A stretch of DNA of 64,000 bases from Kaistella palustris DSM 21579 (GCF_000422265.1 NZ_AULL01000018.1:62001-126000), one strand, 5' to 3'. Shown: positions 36,387-45,066, counted from the stretch's first letter. Program-made: numbers and translations. The notes: generated by a model not told the origin, from the letters alone.

Positions 36387-37025
36387 TTAGTTTTGGTGGT
36401 TTGATAGATATTCGGCTGTGGATTCCCGGTTCGCTTTCATCGCATCTTTACCTTCTTCCCAGTTTGCGGGACAAACTTCGCCGTGTTTCTGCACGTGCGT
36501 ATATGCATCGATCAGTCTAAGATATTCTTTTACGTTTCTGCCCAGTGGCATATCATTTACAGATTCGTGGAAGATCTTTCCGGTCTCATCGATCAGATAA
36601 GTGGCGCGGTAAGTTACGTTGGAACCTGTATAATTCTCGTTTCCTTCTTCATCGTATTCAAAATCCTGATCTACAATTCCAAGGATATTTGCAAGCTGTC
36701 TGTGCGTATCAGCAAGGATCGGGTAAGTTACACCCTCGATGCCTCCGTTGTCTTTTGGTGTATTTAACCAGGCAAAATGTACTTCGTTGGAGTCGCAAGA
36801 TGCACCGATAATTTTAGTATTTCTTTTTTCAAATTCCGGCAAAGCCTCCTGAAATGCGTGAAGTTCCGTAGGGCATACAAAAGTGAAATCGTTAGGATAC
36901 CAGAAGAGAAGAATCTTCTGCTCGTTTTTAGTGCTCTCTTCAAAGATGTTAATTTTTAAATCGTCACCCATTTCGCTCATGGCGTCGATGGCTACATTTG
37001 GGAATTTTTTTCCTACTAATGACAT
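36387..37025 (-). CDS. 2-Cys peroxiredoxin (AhpC/Prx family)
   Basis: This 212-residue peroxidase has the peroxidatic Cys in FTFVCPTELHAFQ (about 47-59) and the resolving Cys in GEVCPANW near the C-terminus. It reduces hydrogen peroxide and organic peroxides. The start at MSLVGKKFPNVAIDAMSEMG is chosen over one 17 codons upstream because a perfect promoter box (37054-37061) lies between them. It is the first gene of the Prx-Trx-DUF6952 operon. Confidence 0.94.
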   Translation of the reverse strand: MSLVGKKFPNVAIDAMSEMGDDLKINIFEESTKNEQKILLFWYPNDFTFVCPTELHAFQEALPEFEKRNTKIIGASCDSNEVHFAWLNTPKDNGGIEGVTYPILADTHRQLANILGIVDQDFEYDEEGNENYTGSNVTYRATYLIDETGKIFHESVNDMPLGRNVKEYLRLIDAYTHVQKHGEVCPANWEEGKDAMKANRESTAEYLSNHQN

Positions 37026-37053
37026 AATATTGTTGTTTTTAAAATTTCTTATG

Positions 37054-37061
37054 CAAAGATA
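37054..37061 (-). promoter_or_regulatory. -7 box of the peroxiredoxin operon
   Basis: TATCTTTG on the minus strand, ending 28 bases before the ATG at 37025. Confidence 0.55.
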
Positions 37062-37262
37062 GCAAGCCTTCATCAATCACGAAAGCATTATCGATTTATA
37101 AAATCTATTGTGGTAAAATGTGCGATTTTCTGAAAATGGAATTTTATCATTTAAAAGAGAAGATTTTAATTACCCTTTATATGCGGTTTAAAAAGCCGGC
37201 GATTTTATATTTAATTCCGCAAACCGGTTTTATTTGTAACTTCACGCTGTAAATTATTTTTT

Positions 37263-37745
37263 ATGAAAAAAATTCTCCTGATCTTACTGGTTGCATTTAT
37301 CCTGATTCAGTTTTTCCAGATCGATAAAAATAATCCGGCTCCCACGCCGCAGCTCGATTTTTTAAAAATTAAAGATACGCCGGAAAGTACCGCAAATTTA
37401 ATTAGAAATGGTTGCTATGACTGCCACAGCAATGAAAGTAAATATCCCTGGTACGCTAATTTGCAACCGGTAGGCTGGTTTTTGAAAGATCATATTGAAG
37501 AAGGACGCAAAGAATTAAATTTTTCAACCTTTGCTACGAATCCAGCCAAAAGGCAGGCACATAAGCTTTCTGAAGTGCAGGAAATGATTGAAAATGGCAA
37601 AATGCCTTTGGATTCCTACGTCTTGGGACATCCGGAAGCCAAGTTTTCAGCGGCTCAGAAACAGGAGATCATTCAGTATTTTAAACTTATTGAAGCCGAT
37701 ATCCGCCGCAGCCACAATTTACCGCCCGATGCAAAGAAGAAATAA
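37263..37745 (+). CDS. Haem-binding domain protein, periplasmic
   Basis: This 160-residue protein has an N-terminal membrane anchor or signal (about 2-20). A c-type haem motif CYDCH lies at about residues 51-55 in NGCYDCHSNESKYPWYANLQPVGWF, the hallmark of the PF14376 haem-binding domain. A downstream Met/His-containing segment could supply the axial ligand. Likely an electron carrier or peroxide-linked protein in the periplasm. It is followed 38 bases later by a DCC-family gene. Confidence 0.9.
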   Translation: MKKILLILLVAFILIQFFQIDKNNPAPTPQLDFLKIKDTPESTANLIRNGCYDCHSNESKYPWYANLQPVGWFLKDHIEEGRKELNFSTFATNPAKRQAHKLSEVQEMIENGKMPLDSYVLGHPEAKFSAAQKQEIIQYFKLIEADIRRSHNLPPDAKKK

Positions 37746-37783
37746 CTTAATAACCAGGTTCATACTTGCAGAAAATATTTAAA

Positions 37784-38188
37784 ATGACAGATTCCTCAAA
37801 ATATTATGTCTTCTACGATGGCGACTGTGGTTTCTGTAATCATTGGGTGGAGTGGATCCTGAAAAATGACCGGAATGATCAGTTTCTTTTTGCCTCGCTA
37901 CAATCAGATTTTGGCCAAAATTTCCTCAATGATCGCAACCTTGAGGCCGGAAATTTAAGCACCCTTTATCTTTGGAAACCGAAATCATTTTACTTTAAAA
38001 AATCCCAGGCGGTCTTTGCGATTGCAAGAATTCTGGGTGGCAAGTTTGCGGTCCTTGGGAATCTCAACTTCTTTCCGCGCTTTTTAACGGATGCTGTATA
38101 TGATTTGGTGGCTGCCAACCGCCAGAAACTTTACACCCAGAAATGTTTTCTTCCGAATGAAAAACAGAAATCGAAATTCGTGGCGTAG
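37784..38188 (+). CDS. DCC-family thiol-disulfide oxidoreductase (DUF393)
   Basis: This 134-residue protein carries the family-defining DGDCGFCNHW motif (about 12-21) in a thioredoxin-like fold. The rest is YxxxAxARILGG and NxxPRFLTDAVYDLVAANRQ, as expected for DUF393. ATG 37784 is preferred to an upstream TTG. Redox activity is inferred from the CxxC; the partner is unknown. Confidence 0.88.
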   Translation: MTDSSKYYVFYDGDCGFCNHWVEWILKNDRNDQFLFASLQSDFGQNFLNDRNLEAGNLSTLYLWKPKSFYFKKSQAVFAIARILGGKFAVLGNLNFFPRFLTDAVYDLVAANRQKLYTQKCFLPNEKQKSKFVA

Positions 38189-38319
38189 AATTTCAGCATT
38201 TGCAACCTGCATATTTAAACAATATTTTCGTTTTGGTACTTATTTTGTGACTTGCCTTCACTTCTCTTTTGGGGAAGAATGCGCACATCAGCACACCCAA
38301 AATACACCGAACAAATTCT

Positions 38320-38327
38320 TATATTTG
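38320..38327 (+). promoter_or_regulatory. -7 box of the DUF4290-murA operon, leaderless arrangement
   Basis: TATATTTG matches TAnnTTTG and ends 5 bases before the ATG at 38333. It excludes the longer reading frame from 38252. Confidence 0.55.
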
Positions 38328-38332
38328 CACCC

Positions 38333-38983
38333 ATGGAATACAATACCCAAAGAACACACCTTCACCTGCCGGAGTATGGCAGAATTATACAGCAGTTGGT
38401 AGAGCGCTGCAAAGAGCTCGAAACCAAAGAAGAACGCAACGAAATGGCTTTGGCGATTGTTGATTTTATGGGTCAGCGCAATCCGCAACTCCGCGACGAA
38501 GAAAATTACAAGCATAAACTCTGGGACCATCTTTATATTCTCGCGAATTACGATCTGGATGTGGATTCACCTTATCCCTTCCCGACGGAAGAGGAACTGC
38601 ACGTAAAACCTTCGCGCATGGAATATCCAAAGCTGCAGGGCGATTTTAAATTCTACGGCAAAAGTATTCTGCAGCTCATCGACAAGGCGATTGAACTGGA
38701 AAGCGGTGACGAAAAAGATGCGCTGATTCAGGTTATCGCCAATAACATGAAGAAATCTTATAATGTGTATAATAAAGAACACGTACAGGATGAAGTTATT
38801 TTCCGCCACCTGAAGGATCTTTCCCAGAACCGCCTGGATCTTACAGGTTTGGATTCACTGGAAAAAAGTAAAATTTATTACGCTACTAACCGCAATAACA
38901 AGAACAATCCGAAAAATAATCAAAGCCAGAATGCCCAAAATAAAAAACGGAATTTCCACACCAATAATAAAAACCGAAAGTAA
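38333..38983 (+). CDS. DUF4290 domain protein
   Basis: This 216-residue protein begins MEYNTQRTHLHLPEYGRIIQ, the conserved opening of DUF4290, with LPEYGR and DFMGQRNPQLRDEENYKHKLWDHL (in parts about 46-70). The C-terminus (about 185-216) is an Asn/Lys/Arg-rich basic tail that could bind nucleic acid. Its function is unknown. The stop codon abuts the murA ATG with no gap, an arrangement retained in Flavobacteriia, so a cell-wall link is plausible but unproven. Confidence 0.85.
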   Translation: MEYNTQRTHLHLPEYGRIIQQLVERCKELETKEERNEMALAIVDFMGQRNPQLRDEENYKHKLWDHLYILANYDLDVDSPYPFPTEEELHVKPSRMEYPKLQGDFKFYGKSILQLIDKAIELESGDEKDALIQVIANNMKKSYNVYNKEHVQDEVIFRHLKDLSQNRLDLTGLDSLEKSKIYYATNRNNKNNPKNNQSQNAQNKKRNFHTNNKNRK

Positions 38984-40291
38984 ATGAACGGTACTTTTAA
39001 AATAAAAGGCGGTAAACGTTTACACGGTGAAATTACGCCACAAGGTGCAAAAAATGAGGCACTGCAGATCATTTGTGCAGTTCTGCTGACCGAAGATATA
39101 GTTCGGATCAAGAATATTCCGGATATCCACGATGTCAACAGACTGATAGAGATTCTGGGCGACTTTGGTGTAAAGGTGACTAAAAATGGACATGGCGATT
39201 ACAGCTTTCAGGCAGATGAAGTCAACTTCAACTATTTAAAATCCGACGAATTTAAAAAAGACGGTGCCAGACTGCGCGGTTCTGTAATGCTTCTTGGGCC
39301 AATGCTTGCGCGCTTCGGCGAAGCCTATATGCCTACACCGGGCGGCGATAAAATCGGTCGCCGACGGTTGGATACTCATTTTCAGGGTCTTGTAGAACTC
39401 GGTGCTGAATTTCATTATGATGAGAAAGAATCCTATTATTCCTTTAAAGCAAAAAATCTGCAGGGCAAATTTATTTTGCTTGAGGAAGCTTCTGTAACAG
39501 GCACGGCAAATATCGTGATGGCGGCGGCTCTTGCAAAAGGAAAAACGCGGATTTATAATGCGGCATGCGAACCTTATCTGCAGCAGCTTTGTAAAATGCT
39601 GAACCGCATGGGTGCAAAGATCACGGGAATCGGCTCCAATCTGTTAACGGTGGAAGGTGTTGAAAAACTAGGCGGTACCGAACATACGATGTTACCCGAT
39701 ATGGTTGAGATCGGATCCTGGATTGGTTTAGCTGCCATGACGAAATCGGAGATCACCATTAAAAATGTAAACTGGAACGAACTTGGCGTCATTCCCAATA
39801 CTTTCAGAAAACTTGGAATCGACCTTGAACAGCGCGGCGATGATATTTACATTCCGGCGCAGGAGAATTATAAAATCCAGAAATTTATCGACGGTTCGAT
39901 ATTAACCGTTTCAGATGCGCCCTGGCCGGGCTTTACGCCGGATCTGCTTTCGATCGTTCTGGTAGTAGCGAGCCAGGCTAAGGGAACTGTCCTGGTGCAC
40001 CAGAAAATGTTTGAAAGCCGACTGTTCTTTGTGGATAAGCTTATTGATATGGGTGCGCAGATCATTCTCTGTGATCCACACCGGGCCACAATTGTTGGAC
40101 TTAATCACGAATATCCGCTGCGCGGAACGAGTATGGTTTCACCTGATATCCGAGCGGGAATTGCGATGTTGATCGCGGCACTTTCTGCCGAAGGAACCTC
40201 TGTAATACAAAATATAGAACAGATCGACCGCGGTTACGAAAATATCGACGGGCGTTTACGAGCTTTGGGCGCCGATATTGAAAGAATTTAA
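38984..40291 (+). CDS. murA: UDP-N-acetylglucosamine 1-carboxyvinyltransferase MurA (Asp variant)
   Basis: This 435-residue EPSP-like enzyme makes UDP-GlcNAc-enolpyruvate, the first committed step of peptidoglycan synthesis. QGAKNEAL (20-27) holds the substrate Lys, RLRGSVMLLGPMLARFGEA and the flexible loop TPGGDKIGRRRLD follow. At the position of the catalytic Cys (Cys115 in E. coli, loop GGCTIGAR) this protein has Asp122 (codon 39347-39349). Asp is active in place of Cys and makes MurA insensitive to fosfomycin in mycobacteria and chlamydiae. The rest is full length and well conserved. Confidence 0.95.
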   Translation: MNGTFKIKGGKRLHGEITPQGAKNEALQIICAVLLTEDIVRIKNIPDIHDVNRLIEILGDFGVKVTKNGHGDYSFQADEVNFNYLKSDEFKKDGARLRGSVMLLGPMLARFGEAYMPTPGGDKIGRRRLDTHFQGLVELGAEFHYDEKESYYSFKAKNLQGKFILLEEASVTGTANIVMAAALAKGKTRIYNAACEPYLQQLCKMLNRMGAKITGIGSNLLTVEGVEKLGGTEHTMLPDMVEIGSWIGLAAMTKSEITIKNVNWNELGVIPNTFRKLGIDLEQRGDDIYIPAQENYKIQKFIDGSILTVSDAPWPGFTPDLLSIVLVVASQAKGTVLVHQKMFESRLFFVDKLIDMGAQIILCDPHRATIVGLNHEYPLRGTSMVSPDIRAGIAMLIAALSAEGTSVIQNIEQIDRGYENIDGRLRALGADIERI

Positions 40292-40310
40292 AATTTTTCA
40301 TCTACAAATA

Positions 40311-40340
40311 AATGTCCTGATTATTCGGGACATTTTTTTT
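40311..40340 (+). terminator. Terminator of DUF4290-murA
   Basis: AATGTCC (40311-40317) pairs with GGACATT (40328-40334) around a 10-base loop, followed by eight T. Confidence 0.85.
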
Positions 40341-40464
40341 GGCAGCCAATACTGCCACGGAAAATCTCATTTTTCATGGTAAAGACTGATACTCTCGATC
40401 GCCATTAAGCCAGTCCTAAAGTGAAATTAAGGACGTAACAGTAAAGTGAAAGAATTGGGTTGTG

Positions 40465-41019
40465 TCAGAACCTTACATTCGGTAAAGCGCGTTCTGCAAT
40501 ATTATCGAGTTCGAAAAAATTTACTTTTTCGAATTTATACATATTGGCAATGGAGTTGCTTGGAAACGTCTGCACTAGGATGTTGTTTTCCCGCACAGTT
40601 CCGTTGTAATATTTGCGGAAGTTTGCAATATCATTTTCCAAAGCCGCAAGTTCTGCCTGTAGTTGCAGGAAGTTGGTATTGGCCTTCAAGTCCGGGTAAT
40701 GTTCTGCTACAGCATTCAGATTCATCATCGCCTGATCCAGGTTTTTTTCGGCGGCTTCTTTTTCCTGCAAAGTATGGGCATTCATGGCAGCAGCGCGTGC
40801 GCGGTTGACACTGTCGAATGTTTCGGTCTCGTGAGGGGCATAGCTTTTTACAGTTTCTACCAGGCTGTGAATCAGGTCATGTCGTTTTTTCAGCATGACA
40901 TCAATACTGCTCCATGCTTCGTGAACAAGGGTTCGGAGTTTTACCAGCCTGTTGTAAATTGAAATTGGGTAAAACAATACAACGGCAAAAATTGCCAGAA
41001 TCATTAATAGTATCATCAT
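40465..41019 (-). CDS. LemA family protein
   Basis: This 184-residue protein has one N-terminal membrane helix (about 2-20) and a helical-bundle body with the LemA features YNRLVKLRTLVHEAWSSIDVMLKKRHDLI (in parts about 22-50) and a C-terminal FPSNSIANMYKFEKVNFFEL (in parts about 150-170). LemA proteins are membrane-anchored with the body outside or inside depending on the species; function is poorly defined. It is monocistronic and its 3' end faces murA. Confidence 0.92.
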   Translation of the reverse strand: MMILLMILAIFAVVLFYPISIYNRLVKLRTLVHEAWSSIDVMLKKRHDLIHSLVETVKSYAPHETETFDSVNRARAAAMNAHTLQEKEAAEKNLDQAMMNLNAVAEHYPDLKANTNFLQLQAELAALENDIANFRKYYNGTVRENNILVQTFPSNSIANMYKFEKVNFFELDNIAERALPNVRF

Positions 41020-41139
41020 TTTGTGTTTTGGTTATTATGTATCTACAAAATACCTCAGTTGAAGCGTCCTTTTTTTTCATCGTCGCGTTCAACTAACTCA
41101 AAGTTACAAATATTCCCTAATAAATCGCCTGCAAAAAAC

Positions 41140-41147
41140 TATCTTTG
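41140..41147 (+). promoter_or_regulatory. -7 box of der
   Basis: TATCTTTG fits TAnnTTTG and lies 65 bases before the der ATG. Confidence 0.5.
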
Positions 41148-41212
41148 CAAAAATTTTTGGGCTCGAAAAGTTCGAGTAACCCATTAATAATAATGTTATT
41201 AAACAAAATTTT

Positions 41213-42520
41213 ATGTCGAATATCGTGGCTATTGTAGGCCGTCCCAATGTGGGAAAATCAACCCTTTTTAACCGTTTTCTTGAGAGAAGAGAAGCTATTG
41301 TAGATTCCACTGCCGGTGTGACCAGAGACCGCCATTACGGCAAATCCGACTGGAATGGCGTGGAGTTTACCGTTATAGATACCGGTGGTTATGAAGTGAA
41401 TTCCGAAGATGTTTTTCAGGAAGAAATTACAAAGCAGGTTGAATTGGCTGTAGATGAAGCTACTTCTATTATATTTATGCTTAATGTGGAGGAAGGCCTG
41501 ACGGATACGGATATCGAGATCCACGAACTGTTGCGCCGCTCCAACAAGCCCGTCTATATTGTGATCAATAAAGTGGATTCTGCCAAAGAGGAACTGGCGG
41601 CCACAGAATTTTACCAACTGGGAATTTCAAAATATTACACCATGTCTTCGGCAACAGGCTCGGGAACAGGAGAATTGCTGGATGATATTGTGAAGGATTT
41701 TCCGACTACCGAATACAAAGATCCTTTCGAAGGTTTACCGAAAATTACCATTGCCGGGAGACCGAACGTGGGCAAATCAACATTAACCAACGCACTTTTA
41801 GACAAAGAACAGAATATCGTGACCGATGTTGCGGGTACCACCCGGGATTCAATCCAGACTTTGTATAATAAATTTGGGCACGAGTTTGTTCTGGTTGATA
41901 CGGCCGGCATGCGCCGTAAAGCGAAAGTGAAAGAAGATCTGGAGTTTTATTCGGTAATGCGTTCTGTACGTTCAATCGAGTATTCTGATGTAGTGATCAT
42001 TATGGTTGATGCCACTTTGGGTTGGGAATCGCAGGACATGAATATTTTTGGCCTGGCTCAGAAAAACCGTAAAGGAATAGTGATCGTGGTGAATAAATGG
42101 GATCTTGTGGAAAAAGAAACCAATACCACACGGGATTTTGAAGCGCAGATCAAGGAAAGGATCGGTCAGTTTACAGATATTCCCATTCTTTTTGTCTCGG
42201 CACTAACGAAGCAGAGAATTCTGAAAACAGTAGAAGTCGCCATGGAAGTTTATGCGAACAGGGCAAAGAAAATCAAAACATCAAAACTTAATGAAGTCAT
42301 GCTGCCGGTTTTCGAAAACACACCGCCGCCCGCGCTGAAAGGGAAATATGTAAAGATCAAATATTGTGTGCAGCTCCCTACGCCAAGCCCGCAGTTTGTA
42401 TTTTTCTGTAATCTGCCGCAATATGTGAAGGAGCCTTACAAAAGATTTGCCGAGAACCAACTTCGTAAACATTTCGGTTTTACCGGAGTTCCTATTGAAG
42501 TTTATTTCCGCCAAAAGTAA
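41213..42520 (+). CDS. der: Ribosome assembly GTPase Der (EngA)
   Basis: This 435-residue protein has two tandem Era-like GTPase domains. The first has GRPNVGKSTLFN (about 8-19), DTGG and NKVD. The second has GRPNVGKSTLTN (about 181-192), DTAG and NKWD. A C-terminal KH-like domain follows (about 350-435). Der helps assemble the 50S subunit. Length and motifs are complete. Confidence 0.97.
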   Translation: MSNIVAIVGRPNVGKSTLFNRFLERREAIVDSTAGVTRDRHYGKSDWNGVEFTVIDTGGYEVNSEDVFQEEITKQVELAVDEATSIIFMLNVEEGLTDTDIEIHELLRRSNKPVYIVINKVDSAKEELAATEFYQLGISKYYTMSSATGSGTGELLDDIVKDFPTTEYKDPFEGLPKITIAGRPNVGKSTLTNALLDKEQNIVTDVAGTTRDSIQTLYNKFGHEFVLVDTAGMRRKAKVKEDLEFYSVMRSVRSIEYSDVVIIMVDATLGWESQDMNIFGLAQKNRKGIVIVVNKWDLVEKETNTTRDFEAQIKERIGQFTDIPILFVSALTKQRILKTVEVAMEVYANRAKKIKTSKLNEVMLPVFENTPPPALKGKYVKIKYCVQLPTPSPQFVFFCNLPQYVKEPYKRFAENQLRKHFGFTGVPIEVYFRQK

Positions 42521-42576
42521 CCTGATCTAATGGTTTGTTGATTCGAGTTTGTGGATTTAATGATGTAATTTTATAA

Positions 42577-42804
42577 AGCGGAACCTCTGTCGCGAAAATA
42601 TACCTGAAACCTAGAGCGCAGAAAGTAGAGCAGATGTCATTGATAAATTAAAAATTGCAGACAAAAAGGCAAAGGAATCTGAATATTGGCTTTTGTTTTG
42701 CGAAAAGGCTCCAAGTTTATCCTTTTAAAGATGATTTAAAAACTGAAGTTATTAAGCAGTCAGAAACTTTATCAAAAATTATATCTACCGCAAAGCTCAT
42801 TTAA
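42577..42804 (+). pseudogene. Degenerate four-helix-bundle protein gene (S23/TIGR02436-like)
   Basis: Three fragments of one protein lie in different frames. SGTSV is at 42577-42591. SAESRADVIDKLKIADKK continuing to KESEYWLLFCEKAPSL lies at 42615-42719. PFKDDLKTEVIKQSETLSKI ending STAKLI and a stop follows at 42721-42804. The order RSGTSV, then A-x-SRADFIxKLxIxxKEAxExxYWL, then a C-terminal helix, is that of small four-helix-bundle proteins related to 23S rRNA intervening-sequence proteins. Frameshifts near 42613 and 42720 and the missing N-terminus show that it is dead. It lies in the 384-base gap between der and upp. Confidence 0.75.
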
Positions 42805-42816
42805 TAGATTGAAAAA

Positions 42817-42904
42817 TATAACCTTATTAACACATCACCAATTATAACATTCCCCAGCACCAAATAACCAACTCATCACATCATCTAATTATCACATCAA
42901 TATT
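42817..42904. repeat. G-depleted CA/T-rich degenerate repeat before upp
   Basis: The strand contains a single G in almost 90 bases and is built from loose units such as ATCACCA, ATCACATCATC and ATTATCACATCA. On the other flank of the pseudogene (42528-42570) the sequence is of the opposite, T/G-rich type (TTGTTGATT, TTTGTGGATTTAATGATG). The two flanks are therefore roughly inverted. It also forms the upp leader. Confidence 0.5.
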
Positions 42905-43555
42905 ATGATTACTGTTCTTTCTGACAATTTTTCTCTCGTAAACACCTGGATCAATGAGCTTCGAAATGTAGACATACAAAATGACCGCCTGCGGTTCCGC
43001 CGTAATATGGAACGTATTGGCGAGATCGCGGCTTTTGAGATCAGCAAAAGTCTTGAACAGAAAGAAATTGAAATTTCCACACCTTTAGATAAGATAAAAG
43101 TTCAGGAAGTTGCTGTACAACCTGTAATCACCACGATCCTCAGAGCGGGAGTTCCTTTATTTCAGGGGATCCTCAATTACCTCGACAAGGCCGACTGTGG
43201 TTTTGTGGCGGCATACCGGAAACATGATGCCAATGATTATTTCTCCATCAAGCAGGACTACCTGACCTGTCCTAATATCGACGGAAGACCTTTGATTGTC
43301 GCAGATCCAATGCTGGCAACCGGCGCAAGTCTCATCGAGGCGATCAAAGATCTATTGAACCACGGCAAACCCACACAACTTCATATTGTGGCAGCAATTG
43401 CTTCTCAACAGGGCGTGGATACCATTCAAAAGGAATATCCGGAAGCTAAAATCTGGGTAGGTGTAATCGATGAAAAACTGACTTCAAAGGGATATATCAC
43501 GCCTGGGCTAGGCGATGCCGGCGATTTATCTTACGGTGAAAAACTGCAGCAGTAA
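42905..43555 (+). CDS. upp: Uracil phosphoribosyltransferase
   Basis: This 216-residue enzyme converts uracil and PRPP to UMP in pyrimidine salvage. The PRPP-binding motif is ADPMLATGASLIEAI (about 137-151), with VTTILRAGVPLFQGIL (in parts about 77-92) and a C-terminal uracil-binding PGLGDAGDLSYG (about 200-211). It is monocistronic. A G-poor leader precedes it. Confidence 0.94.
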   Translation: MITVLSDNFSLVNTWINELRNVDIQNDRLRFRRNMERIGEIAAFEISKSLEQKEIEISTPLDKIKVQEVAVQPVITTILRAGVPLFQGILNYLDKADCGFVAAYRKHDANDYFSIKQDYLTCPNIDGRPLIVADPMLATGASLIEAIKDLLNHGKPTQLHIVAAIASQQGVDTIQKEYPEAKIWVGVIDEKLTSKGYITPGLGDAGDLSYGEKLQQ

Positions 43556-43579
43556 CGCTTTTAAAAATCAAAAAATTAT

Positions 43580-43606
43580 CCTTCTTTTCAGAGGGTTTTT
43601 TTTCAA
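43580..43606 (+). terminator. Terminator of upp
   Basis: CCTTCT pairs with AGAGGG (one G-T pair) around TTTC and is followed by eight T. Confidence 0.65.
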
Positions 43607-43662
43607 TAAATGTGAATAATAGTAAACCAAAATCTAAGATCTAAAAATCTCATCTCCGGAAA

Positions 43663-44316
43663 TCAGTCCATCGCCATGACCAAAACACTCACTTTATTAT
43701 TTCCCGATTTCAGGAGTTCCCATGCCACAGCACTCATAGTATTGCCGGTTGTTAGCACGTCATCAACGATCAGCACGTGCTTTCCTGTGATTCTCTGCGT
43801 ATTGGAAAACAGGTTTTCATTAAAATTCCTTTGCGCTTTGTTTTTCTTAGCCTGTGCTTTTTTGTAAAAATTTCTTTTGATGAGTGTATGTGAACATGGA
43901 ATTTTAAGTTGTTCCGAGAGTGTATCTGCAAATAAATGAAGCTGATTATAGCCTCTTTCTTTTAATTTTTTCTGATGAAGAGGAACGGTAATCAACATGT
44001 CAGGTTTCAAGTCGGCAAAATCTACCCTTTCGATTGTCCAGTTTGCCAGTATTTTTCCGATTTTCTCGCGCCTGCCGTACTTCAGCTGATGGATTATCTT
44101 TTGGCTCAGACTTTCCTCTTCAAATTCCATTAAGGCACAGGCTTTATCCACAGGAAAAAGCAAGCGGCAACGTTCAGTAAGTAAATTACTTGCAGAAAAC
44201 TTGAAATGTGTAAAATGGATCTGATCGAAACACAGATTACAAACCACTTCATCGGGCTCAGTAATGCGGCTGCACGCAAGGCAGCGGTTAGGGAAAAGTA
44301 AGTCGACCAAAAACAT
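43663..44316 (-). CDS. ComF family phosphoribosyltransferase-like protein
   Basis: This 217-residue protein has an N-terminal zinc-finger-like CLACSRITEPDEVVCNLC (13-30), the RGYNQLHLFAD segment (about 117-127) and the PRPP-type motif VLIVDDVLTTGNTMSA (about 182-197). ComF assists DNA uptake after transformation in naturally competent bacteria. In species without known competence the protein is still conserved. It is monocistronic and convergent with upp. Confidence 0.92.
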   Translation of the reverse strand: MFLVDLLFPNRCLACSRITEPDEVVCNLCFDQIHFTHFKFSASNLLTERCRLLFPVDKACALMEFEEESLSQKIIHQLKYGRREKIGKILANWTIERVDFADLKPDMLITVPLHQKKLKERGYNQLHLFADTLSEQLKIPCSHTLIKRNFYKKAQAKKNKAQRNFNENLFSNTQRITGKHVLIVDDVLTTGNTMSAVAWELLKSGNNKVSVLVMAMD

Positions 44317-44488
44317 ACTCCATTTGTTTACAGAAAGTTACTGTTAAATTTAAAAAAAATTTTCAGATTAAGAAAAAGCCTTTTTGCCCAAAAATATAAT
44401 TTCAGAGCAGCCTGTTATTATCTCGTCAAAACACGTCTGCAGGAAAACTCATTTTACGGTACACTTTAACATTCGGCTTCAAAAATCT

Positions 44489-44496
44489 TATCTTTG
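44489..44496 (+). promoter_or_regulatory. -7 box of queD, leaderless arrangement
   Basis: TATCTTTG ends 4 bases before the ATG at 44501, excluding the longer frame from 44384. Confidence 0.6.
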
Positions 44497-44500
44497 CGGC

Positions 44501-44947
44501 ATGATACGTATTACCAAGATCTTTACTTTTGAAACGGCGCACGTTCTTTACAATTACGATGGCAAATGCAAAAATATGCACGGGCATTCCTATAAACTCT
44601 TTGTTACTGTAAAAGGAAATCCCATCAACGACCTGGATGATCAAAAGAACGGAATGGTGGTAGATTTCGGTGATATCAAGAAAATTGTAAAGTCGCAGAT
44701 CACCGAAGTTTGGGACCATGCGGTTTTGGTCAATGGCGTTTCGCCGCACCGTGAACTGGGTCAGGATTTGGAGGATAAAGGACACAAAGTGATCTTCTGT
44801 AACTACCAGCCGACCTGCGAAAATATGTTATACGAAATTGCTGACAAGATTAAAAAACATCTTCCCGGGAACGTTTCTCTGGCTTACCTAAAACTTCATG
44901 AAACTGAAAACTCTTACGGTGAATGGTTCGCAGAGGACCAGGTTTAA
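44501..44947 (+). CDS. queD: 6-carboxytetrahydropterin synthase QueD family
   Basis: This 148-residue enzyme of the PTPS/QueD family has zinc ligands His14 (FETAH), His27 and His29 (CKNMHGH), with the catalytic Cys23 in the CxxxHGH motif that marks QueD. It also has DFGDIKK (about 61-67), WDHAVLVN (about 77-84) and a C-terminal ETENSYGEW (about 134-142). It makes the 7-deazaguanine precursor for queuosine. No preQ1 riboswitch is possible because the predicted transcript begins at the ATG. Confidence 0.92.
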   Translation: MIRITKIFTFETAHVLYNYDGKCKNMHGHSYKLFVTVKGNPINDLDDQKNGMVVDFGDIKKIVKSQITEVWDHAVLVNGVSPHRELGQDLEDKGHKVIFCNYQPTCENMLYEIADKIKKHLPGNVSLAYLKLHETENSYGEWFAEDQV

Positions 44948-45066
44948 TGTCGTAAATTGAAGATGTGGAAATTTGAAGCTCGTAAATTTTAATCTGCCGT
45001 TCCTATGATCATTTTTAGTAATTTATAGAACTTTGGAAACGCAATCCTTTATCTTGACTCTTTCAA

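Noticed and set aside
38252..38332. Longer start for the DUF4290 protein
   Set aside because: The promoter box at 38320-38327 lies inside the extension and the family begins at MEYNTQRTHLHLP.
44384..44500. 39-residue N-terminal extension of QueD
   Set aside because: The promoter box ends 4 bases before the ATG at 44501, and QueD starts at that Met.
44501..44947. preQ1 riboswitch before queD
   Set aside because: The transcript is predicted to start at the ATG and no preQ1-like pseudoknot is visible upstream.
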